A stretch of DNA of 64,000 nt from positions 312,676 to 376,675 of the forward strand of contig DLNM01000035.1 of assembly GCA_002479485.1 (NCBI GenBank), written 5' to 3'. Below the pieces are notes generated by a model, which saw only the letters and a list, made by a program, of their open reading frames with translations, was not told the origin of the DNA and searched no databases. The position numbers were made by a program, and so were the translations under genes. Within the stretch, counting starts at the first letter, position 1, and each line of letters opens with the position of its first letter. Source of the stretch: Firmicutes bacterium UBA7510. GTDB lineage: Bacteria > Bacillota > Clostridia > Tissierellales > Sedimentibacteraceae. Shown one piece after another: positions 1 to 8,136 of the stretch.

Positions 1-117
1 GAAGAAATTGAAAATTTAAAGATAGGTGATTCTATTATATTTAAAGTTAAAAACTATAGTAAAAATGATTACAAATTAGAAATTGATGAATTAGCAGTAG
101 ACCTTACTTTAGAATAA
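1..117 (+). CDS. C-terminal end of an unidentified protein (partial)
   Basis: The window opens inside a reading frame that runs 38 codons to a TAA at 115-117, directly before an ABC-transporter ATPase and permease. The fragment is charged and contains the stretch KIGDSIIFKVKN, which suggests beta strands. By position it could be the last part of a solute-binding or accessory component of the same importer, but 38 residues are too few to assign a family. The next gene follows after a 14-base gap, so co-transcription is likely. Confidence 0.5.
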   Translation, partial: EEIENLKIGDSIIFKVKNYSKNDYKLEIDELAVDLTLE

Positions 118-131
118 TAATGGAGGAAATT

Positions 132-914
132 ATGATTGATGGCATTATTCTAAATAATCTATGTGTAGAATATAAAACAAAAAAGAATAGTTTCCCTGTT
201 ATTTGTAATTTATCCTTGAAGGTTAATAAAGGTGAAACATTAGCTATATTAGGTCCATCAGGATGTGGTAAATCAACTTTAATTAATACTCTTTCTGGAT
301 TGTTAAATAATCATAGTGGAAATATAAGTTTTATAAAAGATAGTATAGAAAGCAAGCTTGATTGCAAAAAACACAGAATAGGAATTATACCTCAAAAATG
401 TGCTTTGCTACCATGGAAAACAGTAGAGGCAAATACAATTTTGCCTCTTAAAATAAGAAAAGAAAAAATAGGTTCTGAAAATAAAATTGAGTTTAATAAT
501 ATATACAAATCTCTAAGAATCAAAGATATATTAAAAAAATATCCAACACAAATAAGTGGTGGACAAGCAAAGCGTGCTTCCATAGCACAATCATTTATAC
601 AAAAGCCTGATTTATTATTAATGGATGAGCCTTTTTCGGCACTTGATGCTATAAATAAAGAAGAAGCCTGGGAACTGTTTCTTAGAATATGGGAAAAAAG
701 TAAGCCTATAACTATATTAGTAACCCATAGTATAGAAGAAGCACTATATCTTGGCACTAAAATAATTGTAATGGGTGCACATATGGGAGAAATTAAATAT
801 GAGGTTGATAATCAGTTCTTTGCTAAGTTAAACCCAGAAGATTTTAGCTATTTAACTTTAAAAAACAAACTTCATAATCAACTAAGAAATGATAGTGAGG
901 TGCAAAAGCAATGA
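132..914 (+). CDS. ABC transporter ATPase, NitT/TauT (SsuB/TauB) family
   Basis: A 260-residue ATPase that would power import through the permease encoded next to it. It shows Walker A GPSGCGKST (41-49), a Q-loop glutamine at 88 (IPQKCALLPW), the signature ISGGQAKRAS (141-150), Walker B LLLMDEP (161-167) and a switch histidine in VTHS. The PW after the Q-loop is typical of the nitrate/sulfonate/thiamine-precursor importer family. Start 132 is chosen because GGAGG at 122-126 precedes it; the ATG at 120 has no SD. The gene overlaps the permease by ATGA. The substrate cannot be told, because the binding protein is not in the window. Confidence 0.9.
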   Translation: MIDGIILNNLCVEYKTKKNSFPVICNLSLKVNKGETLAILGPSGCGKSTLINTLSGLLNNHSGNISFIKDSIESKLDCKKHRIGIIPQKCALLPWKTVEANTILPLKIRKEKIGSENKIEFNNIYKSLRIKDILKKYPTQISGGQAKRASIAQSFIQKPDLLLMDEPFSALDAINKEEAWELFLRIWEKSKPITILVTHSIEEALYLGTKIIVMGAHMGEIKYEVDNQFFAKLNPEDFSYLTLKNKLHNQLRNDSEVQKQ

Positions 915-1651
915 AAATCTTGAAAAAAAGTTATATTTTTATACAAGGCTTCATATTAGTTAACTTATTCTGGCTTGTTGCATCATTAATAATGAATACA
1001 AATGTTATACCAAATCCATTACTTGTATATAAAAGCTTTGGGAATATTATAAATAACGGTGTTTTATTTCATGTCTTTTATAGTTTAAAAAGGGTAGGTC
1101 TAGGATTATTATATTCTATTGTTGTAGGATTATTTATTGGAATTTTAATGGCACGCTCAAGCAGGTGGAATAAAATATTAAATCCAATTGTATACTTTAG
1201 TTATCCTATACCAAAAACAGCACTATTGCCAATAGCTATGATTTTGCTAGGTATGAGAGATGGCTCTAAGGTATTAATAATGTTTTTAATTATGGTATTT
1301 CAGATAATTGTTGCTGTAAGGGATGCAGTTTTAAAAATTGATGATACAATGTATCAAGTACTCACTTGCTCAGGTGCAAATAAGATGCAAGTTTTAAACC
1401 ATGTCATCATACCAGCAATGCTTCCAGATTTATTTACAAGTATAAGAATAACCTTAGGAACTGCGGTTTCAGTATTGTTTTTTGTTGAAAGCTATGGGAC
1501 AAAATATGGAATGGGCTACTTTATAGTCAATGCATGGTCAAGAATTAACTATATAGATATGTATGGCGGAATAATAGTGATATCAGTAGTAGGGTTTTTA
1601 TTATTTGCTTTTGTAGATTTAATTTCAGAATATATATGTAAATGGATATAA
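911..1651 (+). CDS. ABC transporter permease, SsuC/TauC type
   Basis: A 246-residue integral membrane protein with about six hydrophobic segments, partner of the upstream ATPase. The cytoplasmic EAA-type loop is visible around residues 155-175 (CSGANKMQVLNHVIIPAMLP), where the G three residues after the conserved A and the PA..P pattern fit binding-protein-dependent permeases of the nitrate/taurine class. The start codon overlaps the ATPase stop, which implies translational coupling. Transcription ends at the inverted repeat 1650-1681. The transported compound is unknown; members of this class import sulfonates, nitrate, bicarbonate or thiamine precursors. Confidence 0.88.
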   Translation: MKILKKSYIFIQGFILVNLFWLVASLIMNTNVIPNPLLVYKSFGNIINNGVLFHVFYSLKRVGLGLLYSIVVGLFIGILMARSSRWNKILNPIVYFSYPIPKTALLPIAMILLGMRDGSKVLIMFLIMVFQIIVAVRDAVLKIDDTMYQVLTCSGANKMQVLNHVIIPAMLPDLFTSIRITLGTAVSVLFFVESYGTKYGMGYFIVNAWSRINYIDMYGGIIVISVVGFLLFAFVDLISEYICKWI

Positions 1652-1681
1652 TCACATTTAGACATAACTCTAAATGTGATT
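1650..1681. terminator. Bidirectional hairpin between permease and ung
   Basis: A perfect 13-bp inverted repeat (AATCACATTTAGA and its complement) with a 6-base loop joins two convergent genes. The ung stop codon lies inside it. The T/A-rich flanks are only moderate, so termination strength is uncertain. Confidence 0.7.
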
Positions 1682-2353
1682 AATATTTTCTATTTGCCAA
1701 TCAATTGGTGATTTTCCAATTGATTTAAGAAAAGAATTTGTCTTTGAAAATGGTCTGCTACCTAGAAATCCATATGAAGCTGAATATGGGCTTGGGTGAG
1801 AGGACTGTATAATGTAGTGCTTTGGGTTAGTAATCAAGCTTATTTTTGACTTAGCATTATTACCCCATAAGATAAATACAATAGGGTCTTGTCTATCGTT
1901 TAATAATGAAATTATTCTATCGGTAAACATCTCCCAACCTTTTCCCTTGTGAGAATTAGCTTTTCCTCTTTCAACAGTTAAAACAGTATTTAGTAGCATC
2001 ACACCTTGGTCTGACCATTTTTTTAAATAACCATTGTTTGGTATATAACAACCTAAGTCGTTCTGTAATTCTAAGAAAATGTTTTGCAGTGATGGCGGTG
2101 GTTGCACACCAACCTTAACTGAAAAGCTTAAACCATGGGCTTGATTAGGCTCATGGTAGGGGTCTTGTCCTAACAGTAAAACTTTAACATCCTTATATGC
2201 TGTGTAATGCAATGCATTAAACATATCGTACATATTAGGGTATACTGATTTAGTTTTATACTCTTTAATCAAAAAACTTCTTAATTTTAAATAATATTCT
2301 TTATCAAATTCATCTAATATTAAATCTTGCCAATCATTTTCAAATTTTATCAT
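1670..2353 (-). CDS. ung: Uracil-DNA glycosylase, family 1
   Basis: Removes uracil from DNA to start base-excision repair. The 227-residue length matches the family. Catalytic motif A GQDPYH is at 62-67 with Asp64 as the general base, VFILWGN at 159-165 and the minor-groove loop HPSPYSAS at 186-193 with His186. Start 2353 is used because GAGGT lies just upstream on this strand; an in-frame extension to 2530 has no SD and no family homology. It stands alone and converges on the ABC permease gene. Confidence 0.95.
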   Translation of the reverse strand: MIKFENDWQDLILDEFDKEYYLKLRSFLIKEYKTKSVYPNMYDMFNALHYTAYKDVKVLLLGQDPYHEPNQAHGLSFSVKVGVQPPPSLQNIFLELQNDLGCYIPNNGYLKKWSDQGVMLLNTVLTVERGKANSHKGKGWEMFTDRIISLLNDRQDPIVFILWGNNAKSKISLITNPKHYIIQSSHPSPYSASYGFLGSRPFSKTNSFLKSIGKSPIDWQIENINHI

Positions 2354-2458
2354 TACATACCTCAATATTATTAAAACATAATGTAAATATAATACTTCTA
2401 TGATATCAGAAATAATAAAATTGTTCAAACATATATTATCCATATATTGAATTGAAAG

Positions 2459-2487
2459 TTGACTTATGTATGGATAAGTATTACCAT
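2459..2487 (+). promoter_or_regulatory. Candidate sigma-A promoter for the acetyltransferase pseudogene
   Basis: TTGACT and TACCAT are separated by 17 bases, directly upstream of the SD TGGAGGT at 2501-2508. The predicted 5' leader would be very short. The AT-rich sequence offers an alternative TATAAT at 2493. Confidence 0.35.
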
Positions 2488-2517
2488 ATTTATATAATAA
2501 AATGGAGGTACGGATAT

Positions 2518-3011
2518 ATGATAAAAACAAAAGATTTTATAATAAGAACAATTGAATATAATGATATTGAATATATACATAGCTTAAATAATAGTGATTT
2601 TAGAGGAGAATATCAAGAATTTCAATTTGAATCTAAAAAGTCTTTATTAAAACAATTTGAAGCAGATGGGCTGTGTTCTGACTTATTTCAAATGCTTATT
2701 GTAGAAAAAGACAATCAAATTATTGGATTAGTTTATATAAGCTTTGTAAGACTTGGTCTTGCAAATATCGGATTAGTTATTTGTGAAAAACAAAGAGCTA
2801 AAAATCTAGGGACACAAATAACCTCAACTATAATGATTACTTGTTTAATAATTATAATCTGAAAAGAATTCAAGCAGATACTGATATAAATAACATAGCT
2901 GCTCAAAAAGTCTTGGAAAAGGCAGATTTTAAAAAAGAAGGCATTATGAAAAGCTATAGATACCATCATGGAAGATATAATGATTCAGTTTTATATGCTA
3001 TTACAAGATAA
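2518..3011 (+). pseudogene. GNAT N-acetyltransferase (RimJ/RimL type), frameshifted
   Basis: The frame beginning at 2518 (SD TGGAGGT) encodes a typical GNAT start: IIRTIEYNDIEYIHSLNN, a central strand NQIIGLVYISF and ICEKQRAKNLGTQI, where a Q/RxxGxG/A acetyl-CoA loop is expected. It is interrupted at 2860-2862. From about 2834 the next frame continues the same fold with YLFNNYNLKRIQADTD and ends with NNIAAQKVLEKADFKKEG at 2885-2945, the classic C-terminal GNAT signature. One base is therefore missing (or two extra) near 2830-2836. Either a real lesion or a sequencing error would explain this. The intact protein would be about 164 residues. Confidence 0.8.
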
Positions 3012-3028
3012 GAAAAGGTGAAAATTAA

Positions 3029-3439
3029 ATGATTGAAGGTATAAGTCATGTTACTTTTGTAGTGAAAAATTTAGATAAGACTACTGAATTGTTTAAAGAA
3101 ATTTTTGAAGCAAAAGAAGTATATTATAGTGGAGACAAAAAACATTCTTTATTCAAGGAACGTTTTTTTATCATTGGCAATCAGTGGATAGCTGTAATGG
3201 AAGATGATAATATAATTAATAGAACGTATCATCATATAGCATTTAAGATTTCAGCTTCAGATGTAGATAGTTATTTAGATAAAATTATTGCCCTTAATTT
3301 AGAACTTAAACCTCCTAGAGAAAGAGTATCTGGTGAGGGGTATTCTATATATTTTTATGATTATGATAATAATTTATATGAACTTCACACCGAAACATTA
3401 GAGAAAAGACTTAGAGCTTATAGAAAAGCTGATAATTAA
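3029..3439 (+). CDS. fosX: FosX-type fosfomycin epoxide hydrolase
   Basis: A 136-residue vicinal-oxygen-chelate protein that matches my memory of the Listeria FosX over its whole length. FosX adds water to the epoxide of fosfomycin with Mn2+ and needs no thiol. The metal ligands are placed as in the family: His7, His69 (in TYHHIAF) and Glu118 (in LYELH). Glu44 (in LFKERFF), the general base that separates FosX from the thiol-transferring FosA and FosB, is present. The SD GAAAAGGTG lies directly upstream. It is surrounded by acetyltransferase genes. Resistance itself is inferred, not shown. Confidence 0.9.
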   Translation: MIEGISHVTFVVKNLDKTTELFKEIFEAKEVYYSGDKKHSLFKERFFIIGNQWIAVMEDDNIINRTYHHIAFKISASDVDSYLDKIIALNLELKPPRERVSGEGYSIYFYDYDNNLYELHTETLEKRLRAYRKADN

Positions 3440-3457
3440 GTATATGGAAAAATGTGG

Positions 3458-3486
3458 TTGAAATTTTAATAAAATTATAGTATATT
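3458..3486 (+). promoter_or_regulatory. Sigma-A promoter for the leader ORF and acetyltransferase
   Basis: TTGAAA (3458-3463) and TATATT (3481-3486) have an exact 17-base spacer, with the expected start near 3493. A second extended -10 (TGTTATGAT) lies at 3501-3509. Confidence 0.55.
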
Positions 3487-3529
3487 TTTATTAATAATAT
3501 TGTTATGATTTTTTTAGGGGAGAATAAGG

Positions 3530-3625
3530 TTGAAAGAAATGAAAAATAATAAGAAAGTATGCACCGAGCCCATGCACAACAAAGACTGGGGTTCTTGTGT
3601 AATAGAGGCATGGGTATATTTATGA
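3530..3625 (+). CDS. Leader peptide ORF, 31 codons, overlapping the acetyltransferase start
   Basis: A TTG start at 3530 lies 7 bases after a strong SD (GGGGAG, 3517-3522); an in-frame ATG follows at 3539. The peptide contains KKVCTEPMHNKDWGSC and ends at TGA 3623-3625, which overlaps the ATG of the acetyltransferase (3622). The acetyltransferase itself has a poor SD, buried in a hairpin. The ORF therefore looks like a translational coupler or attenuator peptide. No database family is known to me. Confidence 0.5.
   Translation: MKEMKNNKKVCTEPMHNKDWGSCVIEAWVYL
3569..3614 (+). repeat. Palindromic module type B, copy 1
   Basis: The arms CCCATGC (3569-3575) and GCATGGG (3608-3614) enclose a second pair, ACAA and TTGT. 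The order CCATGCACAA, TTCTTGTG, GCATGG, TATAT, ATG is the same as at 53457-53504 in front of rlmN, which shows common origin. In this copy the SD between GCATGG and the start codon has been lost. Confidence 0.6.
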
Positions 3626-4215
3626 ACGTTGAAATCAAAAAACTATCACCAGAATTTATAAATGATTATATTGAATATTTTGATAAAATAGCTTTTATTG
3701 ATAATAAAGAATGGGCAGGCTGCTACTGTGTTCATTATCATTGGAATAATTCGTTAGAAAATGAATTAAAAAATTATAATGAATCTGGGGGAAAATGCTT
3801 TAAGAAAGAATTAGCAATAAAATATATAAATGAAGGTAAATTACAAGGATATTTAGCTTATGTTGATGGAGTAGTTGTAGGATGGTGTAATGCTAATGAT
3901 AAAACTAGCTACGATAGGTTGAACAAGAAAAATTGCCCTGGACTATATGAAGATTCAAATGAAAATGAAAAGATAAAATCCATAGTTTGTTATTCTATTG
4001 CACCAAGTATGCGACGTAAGGGTATAGCATCACAACTTTTAAAAAGTGTATGTGAAGATGCATTAAAGGAAGGATATAATTTTATAGAAGCTTATCCAAC
4101 TATAGGTGAAATTAGCACTCGTAGCTATCATGGTCCATATTCTATTTATGAAAAATTCGGATTTTCTTTACATAAAAATTTGGATGATATAGCAATAGTA
4201 CGTAAGTATTTATAA
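3622..4215 (+). CDS. GNAT family N-acetyltransferase
   Basis: A 197-residue acetyl-CoA-dependent transferase. The N-terminal part carries NKEWAGCYCVHYHWN, typical of a clostridial GNAT group, the core has a VDGVVVGWCN strand, and the acetyl-CoA loop is at SIAPSMRRKGIASQLL (RRKGIA). YEKFGFSLHKN closes the fold. Start 3622 follows homology. Its SD is weak and lies inside the hairpin 3569-3614, and the start overlaps the stop of the 31-codon leader ORF, so expression probably depends on that ORF. The substrate is unknown. Confidence 0.8.
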   Translation: MNVEIKKLSPEFINDYIEYFDKIAFIDNKEWAGCYCVHYHWNNSLENELKNYNESGGKCFKKELAIKYINEGKLQGYLAYVDGVVVGWCNANDKTSYDRLNKKNCPGLYEDSNENEKIKSIVCYSIAPSMRRKGIASQLLKSVCEDALKEGYNFIEAYPTIGEISTRSYHGPYSIYEKFGFSLHKNLDDIAIVRKYL

Positions 4216-4232
4216 ATTTAAAAATATTTGGT

Positions 4233-4265
4233 ATGCATCTTAAAGAGTGGAAGATGCATTTTTTA
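4233..4265 (+). terminator. Rho-independent terminator
   Basis: A perfect 9-bp stem (ATGCATCTT with its complement, 9-base loop) is followed by seven Ts. It closes the acetyltransferase transcript. Confidence 0.85.
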
Positions 4266-4336
4266 TATATTTAAATGCTCGATTTAGTCAAGACTATGAT
4301 ATAATTTAAATAAATTATTTTAATGGGAGTTAATAT

Positions 4337-4984
4337 ATGCCAGATAAATTTGATTATAAAAAAGAGTACAAGGATTTATATATGCCAAAAACAAAACCGT
4401 CTATTATTGAAGTACCTGAAATGATATTTATTATGGTTGATGGTAAAGGTAATCCTAATACCTGTGAAGAATATAAAAACGCAATGGAAGTTTTGTATGG
4501 TTTATCCTACTCTATAAAAATGAGTAAAATGAATGGAACACAGCCAAAGGGATATTTTGAATATGTTGTACCACCATTAGAGGGATTATGGTGGGTAGAG
4601 GATGATAATTTTGATGGAATAAATATTACTGATAAGGATAAGTTTTGTTGGACATCAATGATTAGACAGCCTGAGTTTGTTACTATAGAAGTATTTGAAA
4701 CGGTGAAACAAGCTCTTTTAAAGAAAAAACCAGAGCTTGATTTTTCTACTACACGTCTTTCAATATATAAAGAAGGATTATGCGCTCAAATTATGCATAT
4801 TGGTCCATACGATGATGAGCCTGCTACTATTAAAGTTATGGAAGAATTTATTGTTAATGAGGGTTATATAAATGATATTTCAATTGCAAGACTACATCAT
4901 GAGATTTATTTAGGTGATCCTAGAAAAACTAAACCTGAAAAGCTAAAAACTGTTATAAGGCATCCTATAAGAAAAAATATATAA
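4337..4984 (+). CDS. GyrI-like small-molecule-binding domain protein
   Basis: A 215-residue soluble protein of the GyrI-like/SOUL superfamily, which binds small aromatic or cationic ligands in other bacteria. It begins MPDKFDYKKEYKDLYMPK, and contains the recurrent EVPEMIFIMVDGKGNPN and the HIGPYDDEPATIKVMEEF segment that marks this group. It lacks a DNA-binding domain, so it is a stand-alone ligand-binding version. The SD GGGAG precedes 4337, and an extended -10 (TGATATAAT, 4297-4305) gives it its own promoter. The actual ligand is unknown. Confidence 0.8.
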   Translation: MPDKFDYKKEYKDLYMPKTKPSIIEVPEMIFIMVDGKGNPNTCEEYKNAMEVLYGLSYSIKMSKMNGTQPKGYFEYVVPPLEGLWWVEDDNFDGINITDKDKFCWTSMIRQPEFVTIEVFETVKQALLKKKPELDFSTTRLSIYKEGLCAQIMHIGPYDDEPATIKVMEEFIVNEGYINDISIARLHHEIYLGDPRKTKPEKLKTVIRHPIRKNI

Positions 4985-5067
4985 ATGTATTGAAAAGTAA
5001 AAGCATATTGTTAAAATTCTTAAAATGAGAAATAATAATAAAAATTTGATTTTTGGGGTTGGAGAAT

Positions 5068-5511
5068 TTGGATATTAATATTAAAAAAATTATTAATGAT
5101 GATAGGGATGAGGCTTTAAATTTAGTATTAGATGTATTTATGGAGTTTGAAGCATCTGATTTTAGTGAAGAGGGTGTTCAAACTTTTAAAAATTATATCG
5201 ATAATAAAGAATTATCTGAAAATTTAGAAATGTACGGTGCATATTATAAAAATATATTAGTTGGTGTTATAGCAACAAGAAATGAAGGTAATCATATAAC
5301 CTTATTGTTTGTAGATGGTAATTATCATAGAAATGGTATTGGCAGAAGACTATTTGAATATGTTTTGGAATTAAGTAGTAGTGAGAACATAACTGTTAAT
5401 TCTTCGCCATACGCAGTTGAAGTATATCATCATCTGGGATTTATAGAAACTGACTTTGAACATATAGATGATGGAATAAGATACACTCCAATGGTTTATA
5501 TAAATAAGTAA
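5068..5511 (+). CDS. GNAT family N-acetyltransferase
   Basis: A small 147-residue acetyltransferase. The acetyl-CoA-binding loop lies in VDGNYHRNGIGRRLFEYV (RNGIG), followed by the C-terminal YHHLGFIET motif. The start is uncertain: TTG codons occur at 5053, 5059 and 5068. The last fits best with GGGG/GGAG at 5055-5064, although no candidate has ideal spacing. The stop is 23 bases before the AMMECR1-family gene, so the two may be co-transcribed. The substrate is not known. Confidence 0.75.
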   Translation: MDINIKKIINDDRDEALNLVLDVFMEFEASDFSEEGVQTFKNYIDNKELSENLEMYGAYYKNILVGVIATRNEGNHITLLFVDGNYHRNGIGRRLFEYVLELSSSENITVNSSPYAVEVYHHLGFIETDFEHIDDGIRYTPMVYINK

Positions 5512-5534
5512 AAGTAAAATATAAGGAGACTCTT

Positions 5535-6935
5535 ATGAAAGGATATTACTTGATGCCTCATCCTCCTATTATGATTCCTGAGATTGGAAGAGGTGAGGAG
5601 AGAAAAATAGATACTACAATTACTTCATGTAAAGAAGTTGCTAAAAGAATTAGTGAGCTTGATATTGAAACAATTATTATTATAAGTCCTCATGGTTTAG
5701 TATTTAGAGATGGCATAGCAATAATAACAGAGACGATGTTATCTGGTAACTTTTCAAAATTTGGTGCTAGAAATATTAAAATGAATATAAAAATCGATAC
5801 GGAATTAACCAATGAGATAATAAAAGCTTCATCTAAAAATAATATTGTCACTGTTTCTTTAGATTCGGACTCAGTAAAATATTATGACCAGCAATTAGAG
5901 CTTGATCATGGTGCAATGGTACCACTTTATTATGTAAATAAAGAAAAATATAAAATTGTTCATATAACCTATGGCATGCTATCACCAACACAACTTTATC
6001 ATTTTGGCATGATATTAAATGAGAGCGTAGAAAAGTTAGATAGAAAAGTGGCATTAATAGCTTCTGGCGACTTGTCTCATAGGTTAACTCATGATGGTCC
6101 ATATCCATTTAGCCCCTATGGAGCTAAGTTTGATAACAAATTAATTGAAATATTGAAAAACGGTAATATTAAAGAGCTTTTTAAAATGAATAATAAGCTT
6201 ATAAATGAAGCAGGGGAATGTGGTCTTAGAAATTTATATATTTTAGCGGGTGCTTTAGATGGATATAATGCAAAAGGTGAAGTGTTAAGCTATGAGGGGC
6301 CATTTGGAGTAGGATATGGAATAGTTGATTTTCATTTTATAAAAGGTGAAAGTATTTTTGGAGAATTAAAAAATCTTAGAGAGAATATTCACCAGAAAAA
6401 GATAGCAAAAAACAACATATATACTAAATTGGCGCGAAAAAGCTTAGATTACTTTTTTGAGAATCATAGACCAATGCCTGTAGATGAGAATGAGTGGTCT
6501 TTATTGTGTAATGATACAAAGGGAGTTTTTGTGTCAATAAAAAAAGATGGTGATTTAAGAGGATGCATTGGAACAATAAGCCCAACAAAAAGATGCATAG
6601 CTGAAGAAATTGTTAACAATGCCATATTGGCAGCTACAGATGATCCAAGGTTTGATTCTATGGATAGAGAAGAGCTACTTGATTGTACTATATCAGTAGA
6701 TGTTTTAGGAAAACCTGAAAAGGCAACAAAGGAAGAATTAGACCCTATTAATTACGGTGTAATAGTTACTAAAGGTAGAAAAAGAGGTTTACTTTTGCCA
6801 AATTTAGAAGGTGTTGACACTGTTGATTATCAACTGCAAATTGCACTTCAAAAAGCAAATATATCTCCAAGAGATAACTATGAGATAGAAAGATTTAAGG
6901 TAGAGAGATATGAAGAGGAAGATATAAATGAATAA
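5535..6935 (+). CDS. AMMECR1-domain protein with N-terminal Memo/LigB-like domain
   Basis: A 466-residue two-domain protein of the AmmeMemoRadiSam system. Residues 1-275 resemble class III extradiol dioxygenases/Memo, with MPHPPIMIPEIG at the start, IIISPHG near 50 and SGDLSHRL near 180. Residues 295-460 are an AMMECR1 domain with its hallmark LRGCIG (about 340-345). The two domains are separate genes in many bacteria and fused here. The SD AAGGAG precedes the start. The gene overlaps the radical-SAM gene by 8 bases, which supports one functional unit. The chemistry of this system is still unclear; a modification role is inferred from the partner. Confidence 0.88.
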   Translation: MKGYYLMPHPPIMIPEIGRGEERKIDTTITSCKEVAKRISELDIETIIIISPHGLVFRDGIAIITETMLSGNFSKFGARNIKMNIKIDTELTNEIIKASSKNNIVTVSLDSDSVKYYDQQLELDHGAMVPLYYVNKEKYKIVHITYGMLSPTQLYHFGMILNESVEKLDRKVALIASGDLSHRLTHDGPYPFSPYGAKFDNKLIEILKNGNIKELFKMNNKLINEAGECGLRNLYILAGALDGYNAKGEVLSYEGPFGVGYGIVDFHFIKGESIFGELKNLRENIHQKKIAKNNIYTKLARKSLDYFFENHRPMPVDENEWSLLCNDTKGVFVSIKKDGDLRGCIGTISPTKRCIAEEIVNNAILAATDDPRFDSMDREELLDCTISVDVLGKPEKATKEELDPINYGVIVTKGRKRGLLLPNLEGVDTVDYQLQIALQKANISPRDNYEIERFKVERYEEEDINE

Positions 6936-7830
6936 AAAAGCAATGTTTTATGAAAAAGAAAATAATAAAATAAGGTGCCTCTTATGTCCTCACTTTTGTC
7001 TGTTGAAAGAAAATCAAACTGGTATATGTAATGTTAGAAAAGTCTTAAAAGATGAAAATGGTTTGTTGGAGCTTTATTCGCTAAATTATGGTGAAATAAC
7101 ATCTATTGCCGTTGATCCAATTGAAAAAAAACCTTTATATCATTTTTACCCTAATACACAAATTTTATCAGTTGGGTCTTTTGGATGTAATTTTAAATGC
7201 AGCTTTTGTCAAAATTATACTATTGCACATAATAAAGCTCATTCGGAATTTTGTACAAGTGAAAGTCTTATTGATATATTATCTCAGTATCCTCAAAGCA
7301 TTGGTCTAGCTTTCACTTATAATGAGCCTGCTATATGGTACGAATATGTGTATGACACAGCTAAGCTATTAAAAGAGAATATGCCAAATAAAAAGGTGGT
7401 TCTAGTTACAAACGGATATATAAATGAAGGCCCTCTTAGAAATCTATTGAAGTATGTTGATGCAATCAATATTGATTTGAAAGGAGATAATAATTTTTAT
7501 AAAGAATTATGTGCTGGAAGTGCATATGAAGTTAAAGAAACGATAAAAATTGCATATGAAACGGGATGTCATATTGAGGTAACAACATTATTAATAGGCG
7601 GAAAGAATACTAATGAAAACCAATTGCTTGAAATCGGAAATTTTTTAAGCAGTATAGATAAAGACTTAACACTACACATATCAAGATACTTTCCACAATA
7701 TAAATTAAATCTTCCACCTACATCATTAAAGGAATTAAAAAGAGCATATAAATTGCTTAAAGAAATACTTCCAAATGTTGAAATTGGTAATGTTAGTTAT
7801 GAAGAAAAGGTTTTATTAAATAGGGATTAG
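6928..7830 (+). CDS. amrS: AmmeMemoRadiSam system radical SAM enzyme
   Basis: A 300-residue radical S-adenosylmethionine enzyme related to pyruvate-formate-lyase activases. The cluster motif CNFKCSFC occupies 87-94, with Cys87, 91 and 94 as the 4Fe-4S ligands. A further cysteine group near the N terminus (CLLCPHFC...GICNVR) is typical of this subgroup. FTYNEPAIWYEY supplies the usual SAM-contact segment. It overlaps the AMMECR1/Memo fusion upstream, and a terminator follows. The substrate is not established for the family. Confidence 0.9.
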   Translation: MNKKAMFYEKENNKIRCLLCPHFCLLKENQTGICNVRKVLKDENGLLELYSLNYGEITSIAVDPIEKKPLYHFYPNTQILSVGSFGCNFKCSFCQNYTIAHNKAHSEFCTSESLIDILSQYPQSIGLAFTYNEPAIWYEYVYDTAKLLKENMPNKKVVLVTNGYINEGPLRNLLKYVDAINIDLKGDNNFYKELCAGSAYEVKETIKIAYETGCHIEVTTLLIGGKNTNENQLLEIGNFLSSIDKDLTLHISRYFPQYKLNLPPTSLKELKRAYKLLKEILPNVEIGNVSYEEKVLLNRD

Positions 7831-7841
7831 TATTTTAACAG

Positions 7842-7864
7842 GAGTTGCATAGCAACTCTTCTTT
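7842..7864 (+). terminator. Rho-independent terminator
   Basis: The stem GAGTTGC/GCAACTC has a 3-base loop and is followed by TTCTTTATT. Confidence 0.7.
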
Positions 7865-7946
7865 ATTGGAAATTTATGTTACAAATGATATAATACTTTA
7901 AAAGAAATATTTATAGTTAATAACTTATGTAATGGAAGATGATTAA

Positions 7947-8122
7947 ATGAATGAAGTTACAATGAAAGATTTACTAAAATATGTTGCACCATGCTCACTT
8001 CTTTGCTATACATGTCCAGCATATAAGGATGGAGCTATCTCAAAATTAGTTAATGCTTTGAAGAAAAAAAGGACATTTATCATTACATATCTTATAAAAA
8101 GACAGCAGAAAATATATATTGA
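7947..8122 (+). pseudogene. DUF3795 cysteine-rich protein with internal deletion
   Basis: The first 37 or so codons encode a good DUF3795 start (LLKYVAPCSLLCYTCPAYKDGAIS), which normally leads into about 150 residues with several more CxxC pairs. Here they are missing. From 8057 another frame reads FEEKKDIYHYISYKK and stops at 8122, which resembles the family's C-terminal tail. This looks like an internal deletion of about 100 codons joining head to tail out of frame. In the original frame a meaningless tail runs on to 8165, into the next gene. The identification of the tail rests on memory and is less sure than the head. Confidence 0.6.
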
Positions 8123-8136
8123 GAGGGAAAAAGTAA

